64,000 nucleotides of DNA. It comes from JAXLYE01 sp046351595 (GTDB lineage: Bacteria > Myxococcota_A > Polyangia > Palsa-1104 > JAEUJZ01). This document shows, piece after piece, positions 38,189 to 46,356 of the stretch (position 1 is the first letter of the stretch; the number at the start of each line of letters is the position of its first letter). The translations under genes and the position numbers were made by a program. The stretch lies in NCBI GenBank assembly GCA_046351595.1, contig JAXLYE010000003.1, forward strand, positions 248,001-312,000, in the 5' to 3' direction. The notes below the pieces were generated by a model. That model made no database searches, had not been told where the DNA came from, and was given only the letters and a program-made list of their open reading frames with translations.

Positions 38189-40396
38189 ATGTCGTCCGAC
38201 CCTACTCCTCCGTCCACCGCCGCGCCGGCCCAGCCGCCGAGCGCCGCTCCCGCATCGCCGGCACCGGCCAAGCTGAAGAAGCTCGATCGCGTCCGCAACA
38301 TCGGCATCATCGCGCACATCGACGCCGGCAAGACCACCGTCTCGGAGCGCTTCCTGTTCTACTCGGGCCGCATCCACAAGGTCGGTGACGTCGACGACGG
38401 CAACACCCAGATGGACTGGATGCCCGAGGAGCGCCAGCGCGGCATCACGATCACCGCCGCCGCCACGTCGCTGACCTGGAAGAACTACGAGCTGCACCTC
38501 ATCGACACCCCGGGCCACGTCGACTTCACCATCGAGGTCGAGCGCTCGCTGCGCGTGCTCGACGGCGCGGTCGTGGTCATGTCCGCCGTCGACGGCGTCG
38601 AGCCGCAGACCGAGACGGTGTGGCACCAGGCCGACAAGTTCCACGTGCCGCGCCTGGTCTTCGTCAACAAGATGGACCGCATCGGCGCCAACTTCGACGC
38701 CGTCGTCGCCGACATCAAGAAGACGCTGGGCGCCTACCCGATCCCGATCCAGGAGCCGATCGGCGCCGAGGACCAGCACGTCGGCGTCTACGACCTGGTC
38801 GAGATGAAGCGCGTGACCTTCACCGGCGACGAGGACGATGCGCCCGAGGTGAGCGAGCTTTTGGCGAGCGACCGCGAGATCGCCGAGCCGCTGCGCGAGC
38901 AGCTGATCGAGCGCATCGCCGAGGTCGACGACGCCATCGCCGACCTGTTCCTGTCCGGCACCCCCGTCGACAACACCCAGCTCAAGCAGGCGATCCGGCG
39001 GGCGACGCTTTCGCAGAAGGCGGTGCCGGTGCTGTGCGGCGCGGCGCTGCGCAACCGCGGCATCCAGCCGCTGATCGACGCGGTCGTCGACTACCTGCCG
39101 GCGCCGACCGAGGTGCCGGCGATCACCGGCCAGAACCCGCGCACCGGCGCCGCCGAGAGCCGGCCCTCCGACGACAAGGCGCCGCTGTGCGCGCTCGCCT
39201 TCAAGGTCGTCATGCTCGAGGGGCGCAAGGCCGTGTACCTGCGCGTCTACTCCGGCGTCATCAAGGCCGGCGAGGACGTGCTGAACCCGCGCCTCGGCCC
39301 GCCCGGCAAGGACAAAGAGAGCAAGTGGGGCGGCAAGAAGGACGAGGCCAAGACCGAGTCGAAGCCGCTGGGTCGCACCGAGAAGATCGCGCGCCTGTTC
39401 TCGGTGCACGCCGACAGCCGCGACAAGATCGAGCAGTCGGGCGCCGGCACCATCGTGCTCGCCATCGGCCTCAAGGACACCGCCACCGGCGACACGCTGT
39501 GCGACCCGCGCGCGCCCATCGTGCTCGAGCCGATCGACAGCTACCAGCCCGTGATCTCGCAGGCCATCGAGGCGCAGACCACGGCCGACGCCGAGAAGAT
39601 GCAGACCGCGCTGGCCAAGCTCGCCGACGAGGATCCGACGTTCCACGTGCGCGAGGACGCCGAGACCGGGCAGGTGCTGATCTCGGGCATGGGCGAGCTG
39701 CACCTGGAGATCCTGCGCGACCGCCTCGAGCGCGAGTACAACGTCACGGCGCGCACCGGCCGGCCGCAGGTCGTCTACCACGAGACCGTGCTCGGGCGCG
39801 GCGAGGGCGAGCACACCTTCGAGCGGGTCAGCGAGGACGAGATGCTGTTCGGATCGGCGCGCGTGCGGGTCGCGCCGCGGCCGCGCGGCTCCGGGCTCGA
39901 GGTCCGCTCCGAGGTGCCGCCGCCGCCGCCGACGATGGCACCGGCCGAGCAGCGCGCGCTGCCGGGCTGTGTCGCGGCGGCGCTCAGCGGCCTGCGCGAG
40001 GCCGTGGGCTCCGGTCCCAAGGGCAACAAGCTCGTCGACATCGAGGCGGTGCTGGTCGCGGTCGAGCCCAAGGTCGACGTGGCCTCGGACGTGGGCTGGC
40101 GCATCGCGGCGGCGCGCGCGCTGCTCAAGGCGTGCGAGGCCGCGGGCACCGCGCTCCTGGAGCCGATCATGCGCCTGGAGGTGCTCTGCCCCGACGAGTT
40201 CGTCGGCGACGTGCTCGGCGACCTGAACCAGCGGCGCGCCCAGATCCTCGACGTCGGCGTGCGCGGCAACCGCCGCTGCGTGCTGGCCGAGCTGCCGCTG
40301 CGCTCGCTGTTCGGCTACTCGACCGCGGTGCGCTCGGCGACGCAGGGACGCGCCGACTTCGTCATGACCTTCTCGAAGTACGACACCTGGTCGTGA
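38189..40396 (+). CDS. fusA: Elongation factor G
   Basis: A 735-residue translational GTPase. G motifs are complete: AHIDAGKTT (G1), RGITI (G2), DTPGHVDF (G3) and NKMDR (G4). Domains II-V follow, with SGMGELHLEIL and RSATQGRADFVMTFSKYDTW at the C-terminus. It moves tRNAs and mRNA through the ribosome. The N-terminus has a 28-residue Pro/Ala-rich extension, and domain II carries a Lys-rich insertion (KDKESKWGGKKDEAKTESKP) not found in standard EF-G, so it may be a paralogue. An Efm5-like methyltransferase gene lies just downstream on the other strand. Confidence 0.95.
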   Translation: MSSDPTPPSTAAPAQPPSAAPASPAPAKLKKLDRVRNIGIIAHIDAGKTTVSERFLFYSGRIHKVGDVDDGNTQMDWMPEERQRGITITAAATSLTWKNYELHLIDTPGHVDFTIEVERSLRVLDGAVVVMSAVDGVEPQTETVWHQADKFHVPRLVFVNKMDRIGANFDAVVADIKKTLGAYPIPIQEPIGAEDQHVGVYDLVEMKRVTFTGDEDDAPEVSELLASDREIAEPLREQLIERIAEVDDAIADLFLSGTPVDNTQLKQAIRRATLSQKAVPVLCGAALRNRGIQPLIDAVVDYLPAPTEVPAITGQNPRTGAAESRPSDDKAPLCALAFKVVMLEGRKAVYLRVYSGVIKAGEDVLNPRLGPPGKDKESKWGGKKDEAKTESKPLGRTEKIARLFSVHADSRDKIEQSGAGTIVLAIGLKDTATGDTLCDPRAPIVLEPIDSYQPVISQAIEAQTTADAEKMQTALAKLADEDPTFHVREDAETGQVLISGMGELHLEILRDRLEREYNVTARTGRPQVVYHETVLGRGEGEHTFERVSEDEMLFGSARVRVAPRPRGSGLEVRSEVPPPPPTMAPAEQRALPGCVAAALSGLREAVGSGPKGNKLVDIEAVLVAVEPKVDVASDVGWRIAAARALLKACEAAGTALLEPIMRLEVLCPDEFVGDVLGDLNQRRAQILDVGVRGNRRCVLAELPLRSLFGYSTAVRSATQGRADFVMTFSKYDTWS

Positions 40397-40535
40397 TCGG
40401 GGCGCGCGGCCGCTGGCACACTGCGCGGGCTCGGGCTGGGGACGCAGCCGCCCAAAAATGAACGATGCGTTCACGGATGCTTGAGGGGCCGGCGCGCGCC
40501 GATCGAGATGGGCGCGGCCCGCGCCGCGGCCGGTC

Positions 40536-41051
40536 TCAGCCCCCGGCCGCGAGCTCTGCGTGCTGGCTGTCGGGGAGGTTGCCGAAGAACTCGATCTCGT
40601 TGCGCGCGAGGGCCTGCACGGTGTTGTAGCCGGGGCAGTAGCCGGTGGCGCGCAGACCGAAGCGGGTGAAGGTGCCCTCGATGCTGGCGGCGCGGCGGCG
40701 CAGGTAGCTGATGAGCAGCGGCTGCTCGTAGCGGTTGCGGCCGAGCAGGCGCAGCGCCGCGAACAGCTGCGACAGCGAGACGTTGAAGAACGGCGGGTCG
40801 CAGACGATGATCCCGAACGGCTCGCCGAGCCACTCCGGGCGATAGAGATCGTAGCGGCGGAAGCCCGGGGTCTTCGCGAAGCGCTCGTCGATGTCGAGGA
40901 TGCGCACGCGCACGCCGCGGCGCGCCAGCTCGACGCCGACGCTGGGCGCGCAGAGGCAGCAGGGGTTCTCGAAGCGGGCGGCGAAGTCGGCCAGGTGGGC
41001 GGTGGTGGCCGCGCTGAAGAAGTACTGCTCGCGGTCGTGCCGCTCGTCCAT
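40536..41051 (-). CDS. Efm5/N6-adenineMlase-type methyltransferase
   Basis: A 171-residue SAM-dependent methyltransferase of the family named for N6-adenine methylases that includes the eukaryotic eEF1A lysine methyltransferase Efm5. Matching features are QYFFSAATTAHLADFA, CCLCAPSVGVEL, ILDIDERF and the catalytic IIVCDPPFF. The DPPF is compatible with Lys, Asn or adenine as target. It converges on fusA, 140 bases apart, so a translation factor target is conceivable but unproven. The start at 41051 begins the recognisable domain; 41087 is an upstream alternative. Confidence 0.82.
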   Translation of the reverse strand: MDERHDREQYFFSAATTAHLADFAARFENPCCLCAPSVGVELARRGVRVRILDIDERFAKTPGFRRYDLYRPEWLGEPFGIIVCDPPFFNVSLSQLFAALRLLGRNRYEQPLLISYLRRRAASIEGTFTRFGLRATGYCPGYNTVQALARNEIEFFGNLPDSQHAELAAGG

Positions 41052-41136
41052 GTAGGGAGTGTAAGCCGGGCGGCGCCGGGGCGTCATGCGCCCGTCGGAC
41101 GGCAGCCCGTCCGCGGCCGGGCCCGCGCGCGGTCGG

Positions 41137-41787
41137 CTACTGCGCCTTCGCCGGGGCCTGGGCCTTGGCCTTGGCCAGCAGCGCGTCGTCGATCTCGCGC
41201 GCGCGCTGGGCGGCCGGCCGGCTCATGATGCGCCCCACGTAGGCGGCGAGCGCCGGGCTCTTCTCGATGTTGCCGAACTGCATGCCCCAGCCGATCTGCG
41301 AGCCCAGGTAGACGTCGGCGGCCGAGAAGCGCTCGCCGAGCAGGTAGTCGCCCTTGGACACGGCGTACTCCAGGGCCTTGTGCACGTCTTCGGGGGAGCC
41401 GAAGCCGAGCGTGCCGCGCTTGTCCGCCGGCACCTCGACCCCGAGCGCCTTGACGCTCGCCATCGCCTCGACCGGGCCGGCGCCGAAGAAGAGCCAGCGG
41501 TAGTAAGTCGCGCGCTGCTTGTCGCCGGGAGGCGGCGCCAGGCCGGCGGCCGGGAAGGCGTCGGCGAGGTAGGCGCAGATCGCCGCGCACTCGGTGACCA
41601 CGACGTCGCCGTGCTGCAGCGCCGGCACCTTGCCCATGGGGTTGATGGCGAGGTAGTCCGGCGCCTTCATCGTGGTCCTGTACTCGAGCAGGACGGTCTC
41701 GTAGGGCTGGCCGACCTCCTCGAGCATCCAGCGCACGATGCGGCCTCGCGACATGGGGTTGGTATAGAAGGTGAGCTTGTCGGACAT
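41137..41787 (-). CDS. Glutathione S-transferase
   Basis: A 216-residue GST: thioredoxin-like N-terminal domain (TFYTNPMSRGRIVRWMLEEVGQPYETVLLEY...GKVPALQHGDVVVTECAAICAYLA) and an all-helical C-terminal domain (GERFSAADVYLGSQIGW). It should conjugate glutathione to electrophiles or act in detoxification. The ATG has AGGAG upstream. Cytoplasmic; length typical. Confidence 0.95.
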   Translation of the reverse strand: MSDKLTFYTNPMSRGRIVRWMLEEVGQPYETVLLEYRTTMKAPDYLAINPMGKVPALQHGDVVVTECAAICAYLADAFPAAGLAPPPGDKQRATYYRWLFFGAGPVEAMASVKALGVEVPADKRGTLGFGSPEDVHKALEYAVSKGDYLLGERFSAADVYLGSQIGWGMQFGNIEKSPALAAYVGRIMSRPAAQRAREIDDALLAKAKAQAPAKAQ

Positions 41788-41921
41788 GCGCGGCTCCTGT
41801 TCTTCAGCTCGTCGATAGGTCGACGAAGCGTGGGTGATCTCGCAGAGAAGGTCCGCCTACCGTATTCGCTTCGGCCGGGCTTTGAAAAGAGGTTTGCGGC
41901 GACGCCGCGCCGGCCGCGCGG

Positions 41922-43397
41922 TCAGGTGCCGCAGAAGGTGCGGTAGGGGCCGAAGTCGGCGGGCGGGGGCTCGGCGTACTCCGCGTGCTCGGGCTGATCG
42001 TCGTAGGGTCTGGCCAGGATCTTCGCGAGCCGGTTATAGGCCGACAGATCGCCGAGCTGCACCGCCTGCTGCAGCGCGTGCTCGACGCGGTGGTTGCGCG
42101 GGATGAAGGCGGGGTTGGCCCGGCGCATCGCCTGCGCCTGCTCGGCGGGCGAGGTCCGCTCGAGCGCCGCGCGGGATCGCCAGCGCTGGCACCAGGCGTC
42201 AAAGCGCGCCGGATCGCTGAAGCGGCTGCGCAGCGCCGCGGCGTCCTGGCCCGCGGCGACCTCGCACAGCAGGCGGAAGGTCGTCGTGAAGTCGGCGCGG
42301 CTCAGGTACATCTGCTCCAGCAGCTCCTGCGCCAGCGCCTCGTCATCGGGCTCGGCCTGCGCGAGCCCGAGCTTTGCGCGCAGGCCGGACAGGTACTGCT
42401 CACCGAACAGCGCCTCGAAGCGCTCGAGGTGCTCGGTGGCGATGGCGACGGCCCGCTCGGCGTCCTCGGCGATGAGCGGCAAGAGCGTCTCGGCCAGGCG
42501 CGCCAGGTTCCACATCGCGATCGGCGCCTGGTTCTTGTAGGCGTAGCGCCCGCCCTGATCGATCGAGCTGAACACCGTCCGCGGATCGTAGACGTCGAGG
42601 AAGGCGCACGGGCCGAAGTCGATGGTTTCGCCCGAGAGGGCCATGTTGTCGGTGTTCATCACGCCGTGGACGAAGCCCACCATCATCCAGCGCGCCACCA
42701 GCGCCGCCTGCCGCTGCATCACCGCGTCGAGCAGCGCCAGGTAGGGGTTGGGCGCGCGCGCGAGCTCGGGATCGTGGCGGGCGATGACATAGTCCGCGAG
42801 CTTCTGCAGGCCCTGCACGTCGGCGCGCCGGGCGAAGAACTGGAAGGTGCCGACGCGGATGTGGCTGCGGGCAACGCGCGTGAAGACGGCACCGGGCAGC
42901 ACGGTCTCGCGGTACACGGGCTCGCCGGTCGCCACCGCGGCCAGCGCCCGCGTCGAGGGGACGCCGAGCGCGTGCATCGCCTCGCTGACCAGGTACTCGC
43001 GCAGCACCGGGCCCAGCGCCGCGCGGCCGTCGCCGCGTCGCGAGAACGGGGTCTGGCCCGCGCCCTTCAGCTGGACGTCGCGGCGCACGCCGTCGCGCCC
43101 CACGATCTCGCCGAGCAGGATGGCGCGCCCGTCGCCGAGCTGCGGCACGAAGTTGCCGAACTGGTGGCCGGCATACGCCAGCGCGATGGGCTCGGCGTCC
43201 GCGGGCAGGACGCTGCCCGAGAAGACCTTCGCGAGCGCCTGCTCGTCGAGCGCGCGCAGGTCCAGGCCGAGCAGCTCGGCCAGCGCGGTGTTGAGCAGGA
43301 GGAGCTGCGGCGCCGGCGCCTTCGCGGGCTGGACGCGGGCATAGAAGCCGACCAGCTCGCGGGCGTAGCTGTGCTGGAAGCCGAAGGACACGCTCAT
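41922..43397 (-). CDS. selO: SelO/YdiU protein AMPylase
   Basis: A 491-residue pseudokinase-fold enzyme that AMPylates protein hydroxyls. Family motifs include YAGHQFGNFVPQLGDGRA, ELVVGREGVR-like DVQLKGAGQTPFSRRGDGRA, HGVMNTDNM and TIDFGPCAFLDVYD. The last residues are TFCGT, so a Cys stands at the antepenultimate position where vertebrate SelO has selenocysteine. Length is normal. It diverges from the fucose-synthase-like gene. Confidence 0.95.
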   Translation of the reverse strand: MSVSFGFQHSYARELVGFYARVQPAKAPAPQLLLLNTALAELLGLDLRALDEQALAKVFSGSVLPADAEPIALAYAGHQFGNFVPQLGDGRAILLGEIVGRDGVRRDVQLKGAGQTPFSRRGDGRAALGPVLREYLVSEAMHALGVPSTRALAAVATGEPVYRETVLPGAVFTRVARSHIRVGTFQFFARRADVQGLQKLADYVIARHDPELARAPNPYLALLDAVMQRQAALVARWMMVGFVHGVMNTDNMALSGETIDFGPCAFLDVYDPRTVFSSIDQGGRYAYKNQAPIAMWNLARLAETLLPLIAEDAERAVAIATEHLERFEALFGEQYLSGLRAKLGLAQAEPDDEALAQELLEQMYLSRADFTTTFRLLCEVAAGQDAAALRSRFSDPARFDAWCQRWRSRAALERTSPAEQAQAMRRANPAFIPRNHRVEHALQQAVQLGDLSAYNRLAKILARPYDDQPEHAEYAEPPPADFGPYRTFCGT

Positions 43398-43574
43398 GGA
43401 CCTGCCTTATCACGCTTTGGGTTGAGGACCCTCCAGTCTATTCCGTCGGCGCCGCGCGTGCCGGTGCCGGCCTGGGTGCGCCCGTCGGATCTGCGGTGCG
43501 CCGGGGGCGTGCGTGCGCCGCGCGGCGTGTTTGCGCTGGGCAGGGGTCCGCAGCTGCGGTAGGTAACGGAGCTG

Positions 43575-44522
43575 GTGGACAACCTCTCGCTTGAAGTCGC
43601 CGCGGCCCGGATCGTCGTCACCGGCGGCGCCGGGTTTTTGGGCTCGTATGTCGTCGAGGCGCTGCGGCGGCGCGGCTGCCGCGAGATCTTCGTGCCGCGC
43701 TCGCGCGACTACGATCTGGTCGAGCGCGAGGCGGTGCAGCGGCTGTACCGCGATGCGCGGCCCGAGCTCGTCGTGCACCTGGCGGCGCGCGTCGGCGGCA
43801 TCGGGGCCAACCAGCTGCACCCGGGCCGCTTCTTCTACGAGAACCTGATGATGGGCGTGCAGCTCATCGAAGAGGGGCGCCGCGCCGGCGTGCGCAAGAT
43901 CGTATCGGTCGGCACGATCTGCTCGTACCCCAAGTTCGCGCCCGTGCCGTTCCGCGAGGACGACCTGTGGAGCGGCTACCCCGAGGAGACCAACGCGCCC
44001 TACGGACTGGCCAAGAAGATGCTGCTGGTGCAGTCGCAGGCCTACCGGCAGGAGTACGGGATGAACGCGGTGGTCCTGTTGCCGGTCAACTTATACGGGC
44101 CGCGCGACAGCTTCGATCTCGAGAGCTCGCACGTCATCCCCGCGCTCATCCGCAAGATCGACACGGCGATGGCCCAGGGGGCCGACGAGGTCACGCTGTG
44201 GGGCGACGGCACGCCGACGCGCGAGTTCCTGCACGTCGAGGACGCGGCCGAGGCCATCGTGCGCGCGGCCGAGCGCTACGACCGCCCCGAGCCGATGAAC
44301 CTGGGCAGCGGCGAGGAGATCTCGATCGCCGAGCTGGCGCGTCTGCTCGGCGAGATCATGGGCTATAGCGGGCGCTTCACGTTCGATACGCGGCGCCCCA
44401 ACGGCCAGCCGCGGCGCGCGCTCGACGTGTCCCGCGCGGCCGAGCACCTGGGCTGGCGCGCAGAGACGCCGCTGCGCGCGGGCCTTGTGCGTACCATCGA
44501 GTGGTGGCGGACGAGCCGCTAG
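43575..44522 (+). CDS. fcl: GDP-L-fucose synthase-like epimerase/reductase
   Basis: A 315-residue short-chain dehydrogenase. It has the NADP loop GGAGFLGS, VVHLAARVGGIGANQ, the SVGTICSYPKFAPVPF region, the catalytic YGLAKK and VNLYGPRDSFD. These match GDP-4-keto-6-deoxymannose epimerase/reductase, making GDP-L-fucose for glycans. The GTG start at 43575 has GGAG upstream. The companion GDP-mannose dehydratase is not in the window. Confidence 0.9.
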   Translation: MDNLSLEVAAARIVVTGGAGFLGSYVVEALRRRGCREIFVPRSRDYDLVEREAVQRLYRDARPELVVHLAARVGGIGANQLHPGRFFYENLMMGVQLIEEGRRAGVRKIVSVGTICSYPKFAPVPFREDDLWSGYPEETNAPYGLAKKMLLVQSQAYRQEYGMNAVVLLPVNLYGPRDSFDLESSHVIPALIRKIDTAMAQGADEVTLWGDGTPTREFLHVEDAAEAIVRAAERYDRPEPMNLGSGEEISIAELARLLGEIMGYSGRFTFDTRRPNGQPRRALDVSRAAEHLGWRAETPLRAGLVRTIEWWRTSR

Positions 44523-44534
44523 CCTCCGCGCCGC

Positions 44535-46205
44535 TCAGCGCAGCCACTCCGGCAGCTCGCTCGGCTCGCAGTCGAGCGGCGTGTGCAGCGACTGCGACTC
44601 CCAGAGCCGCGGCGGATCGTCGGTGATGATCAGGCCGCCGATCAGGTTGGCGTACGGATCCGGCCGCGGCACCCCGCCCGGCGGCTTGATCTGCAGGTCG
44701 CCGTCCACGTCGAGCCAGATCGGGTTGGTGATCGCGAAGGGCCGCACCTGGCCGCCCTTGACCGCGCCGATGACATCGACCGGCAGCGGATCCGCGCCCA
44801 CCGCCACGGCCAGGATCCAGCCGTCCACCGACACCGGCAGATCGACGGTGGTGTCGAGCGCCGGGTGCGTGCGCTGCGTGATCGGCAGGCTCATGATCAG
44901 GTCGCCGTTGCGGTAGATCATCACGCGCTTCAGGTCGATCCACGACGCCGCGTCCGCGGTCACGCGCAGCCGCACCTGGCCGTTGCGCACCACCGCGGTC
45001 TCGCCGATGTCGCGGCCGTCCACGGTCAGCTGCAGGAACGGGCCGTTGCTCGCGATCGCGCGCATGCCGCGCACCGCGCCGCGGATGTCGTCGGGCAGGA
45101 CGCGCGCCGGCTCCTCGGTCGGCAGGCGCAGGTACGAGCGCGGGTAGCCAGCGACCAGCGAGTCGACCATGTGCGTGTCGCTGTTGCCGAGCGCGGTCAC
45201 GCGCTGCCCGTCGTTCAACAAAAAGAACCAGTCCTTGAGCACCGCCGTGATCTCCGCGGGGCTCTGCTGGTAGCCGTTGAGCAGCTCCATGCCGTCGATG
45301 AGCTTCGCGGTTTCGAGCTTCTCGCCGGGGTAGTGCGGCCAGCCGGTGTTCAGGAAGTAGCCGAGGTCCGGCGGCAGCCGCGGGTGGTTGACGACCAGCA
45401 GCGGATCCGTCGGCAGCGAGTGCACCATCGGGAAGGCCATGGTGTCGCGGTAGTCGAGCGGCTTGGGCCACTCCTGCCACGCCGGCGCGCCGAGCAGCTT
45501 CTCCAGCGGCTCGTAGCGCACCGGATAGACGCCGAGGTGGCCGCCGGCGAAGGTGTACTCGCTGCCCGGCATCGTCGCCACGCGCTGCTTGTAGCCGAGC
45601 GCGTCGATCTCCTTCTCGAACGCGTAGTGCAGGCCGTGCTCGGTCGGGACGATGACCTCGACGCCGGAGCTGACCTCGGTGACGACGCGGTGCTGGCTGA
45701 GCACGTGGCCGTCGTAGCTGACCTTGGAGTGGATGTGCATGTCCGCGGCCAGCCAGCCCGCGGTGTTGACGCTGTGCTCGAGCGTGACGTCGAGCACCGC
45801 GCCCTCCTCGGGCTTGAGCGAGATCATGCGGCGGGCCTGCTCGTACTCCGGGCCCTGCAGGATGACCAGCTCGTAGGCGCCATCGGGGAATGCGAACGTC
45901 GCCTGCCCGGTCGACAGGAACAGGCCGCGCGTGCCGCCGAGCACCGTCGGCGCATACTCGCTCGCGCCCTTGCCGTTGGAGCCGAACGAGGGCGCGGTGG
46001 TGCCGGGCTGCGGGTAGACCAGGACGCGCGCCGGGATCGGCATCAGATCGTCGCTGGAGCGCACCGTGATCTGCAGGCCCGCGCGCGGCGGCGGCGCCTG
46101 GCCCATGTCGAGCTCTCCGCCGACGGCCGCCTCGTCGTTGCAGCCGGCCGCGCCGCAGAGCAGACCAAGACACAGAAGGCTCGAAAGGGACAGCGAACGT
46201 CTCAT
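44535..46205 (-). CDS. PHP-domain lipoprotein (CehA/McbA-like)
   Basis: A 556-residue protein with a lipobox (GAAGC near residue 22). A PHP-type metal-dependent hydrolase domain shows DMHIHSKVSYDG, PTEHGLHY, NHPR and LGNSDTH. A beta-rich N-terminal region precedes it and a beta-rich C-terminus follows. The PHP fold hydrolyses phosphoesters or related bonds with several metals. It should be lipid-anchored in the outer part of the envelope. Substrate unknown. It is transcribed downstream of the YfhO-type gene, 150 bases apart. Confidence 0.85.
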   Translation of the reverse strand: MRRSLSLSSLLCLGLLCGAAGCNDEAAVGGELDMGQAPPPRAGLQITVRSSDDLMPIPARVLVYPQPGTTAPSFGSNGKGASEYAPTVLGGTRGLFLSTGQATFAFPDGAYELVILQGPEYEQARRMISLKPEEGAVLDVTLEHSVNTAGWLAADMHIHSKVSYDGHVLSQHRVVTEVSSGVEVIVPTEHGLHYAFEKEIDALGYKQRVATMPGSEYTFAGGHLGVYPVRYEPLEKLLGAPAWQEWPKPLDYRDTMAFPMVHSLPTDPLLVVNHPRLPPDLGYFLNTGWPHYPGEKLETAKLIDGMELLNGYQQSPAEITAVLKDWFFLLNDGQRVTALGNSDTHMVDSLVAGYPRSYLRLPTEEPARVLPDDIRGAVRGMRAIASNGPFLQLTVDGRDIGETAVVRNGQVRLRVTADAASWIDLKRVMIYRNGDLIMSLPITQRTHPALDTTVDLPVSVDGWILAVAVGADPLPVDVIGAVKGGQVRPFAITNPIWLDVDGDLQIKPPGGVPRPDPYANLIGGLIITDDPPRLWESQSLHTPLDCEPSELPEWLR

Positions 46206-46356
46206 CCGGACACCTAAGAAACTAAGGAGTGAGCCGAGTCACGCGCGGCGCGGGGGCAGCAGCGCGTCTTTTAGGGGACCGTATCGCGACCGCGCCCGTT
46301 TGAAAAGGCGGTCCCGACGGTCCACGGCGACGCGATGCGTCGACGCAGCGCGCGGG

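Noticed and set aside
37799..40474. Long minus-strand frame over fusA
   Set aside because: Shadow of EF-G; no motif of its own.
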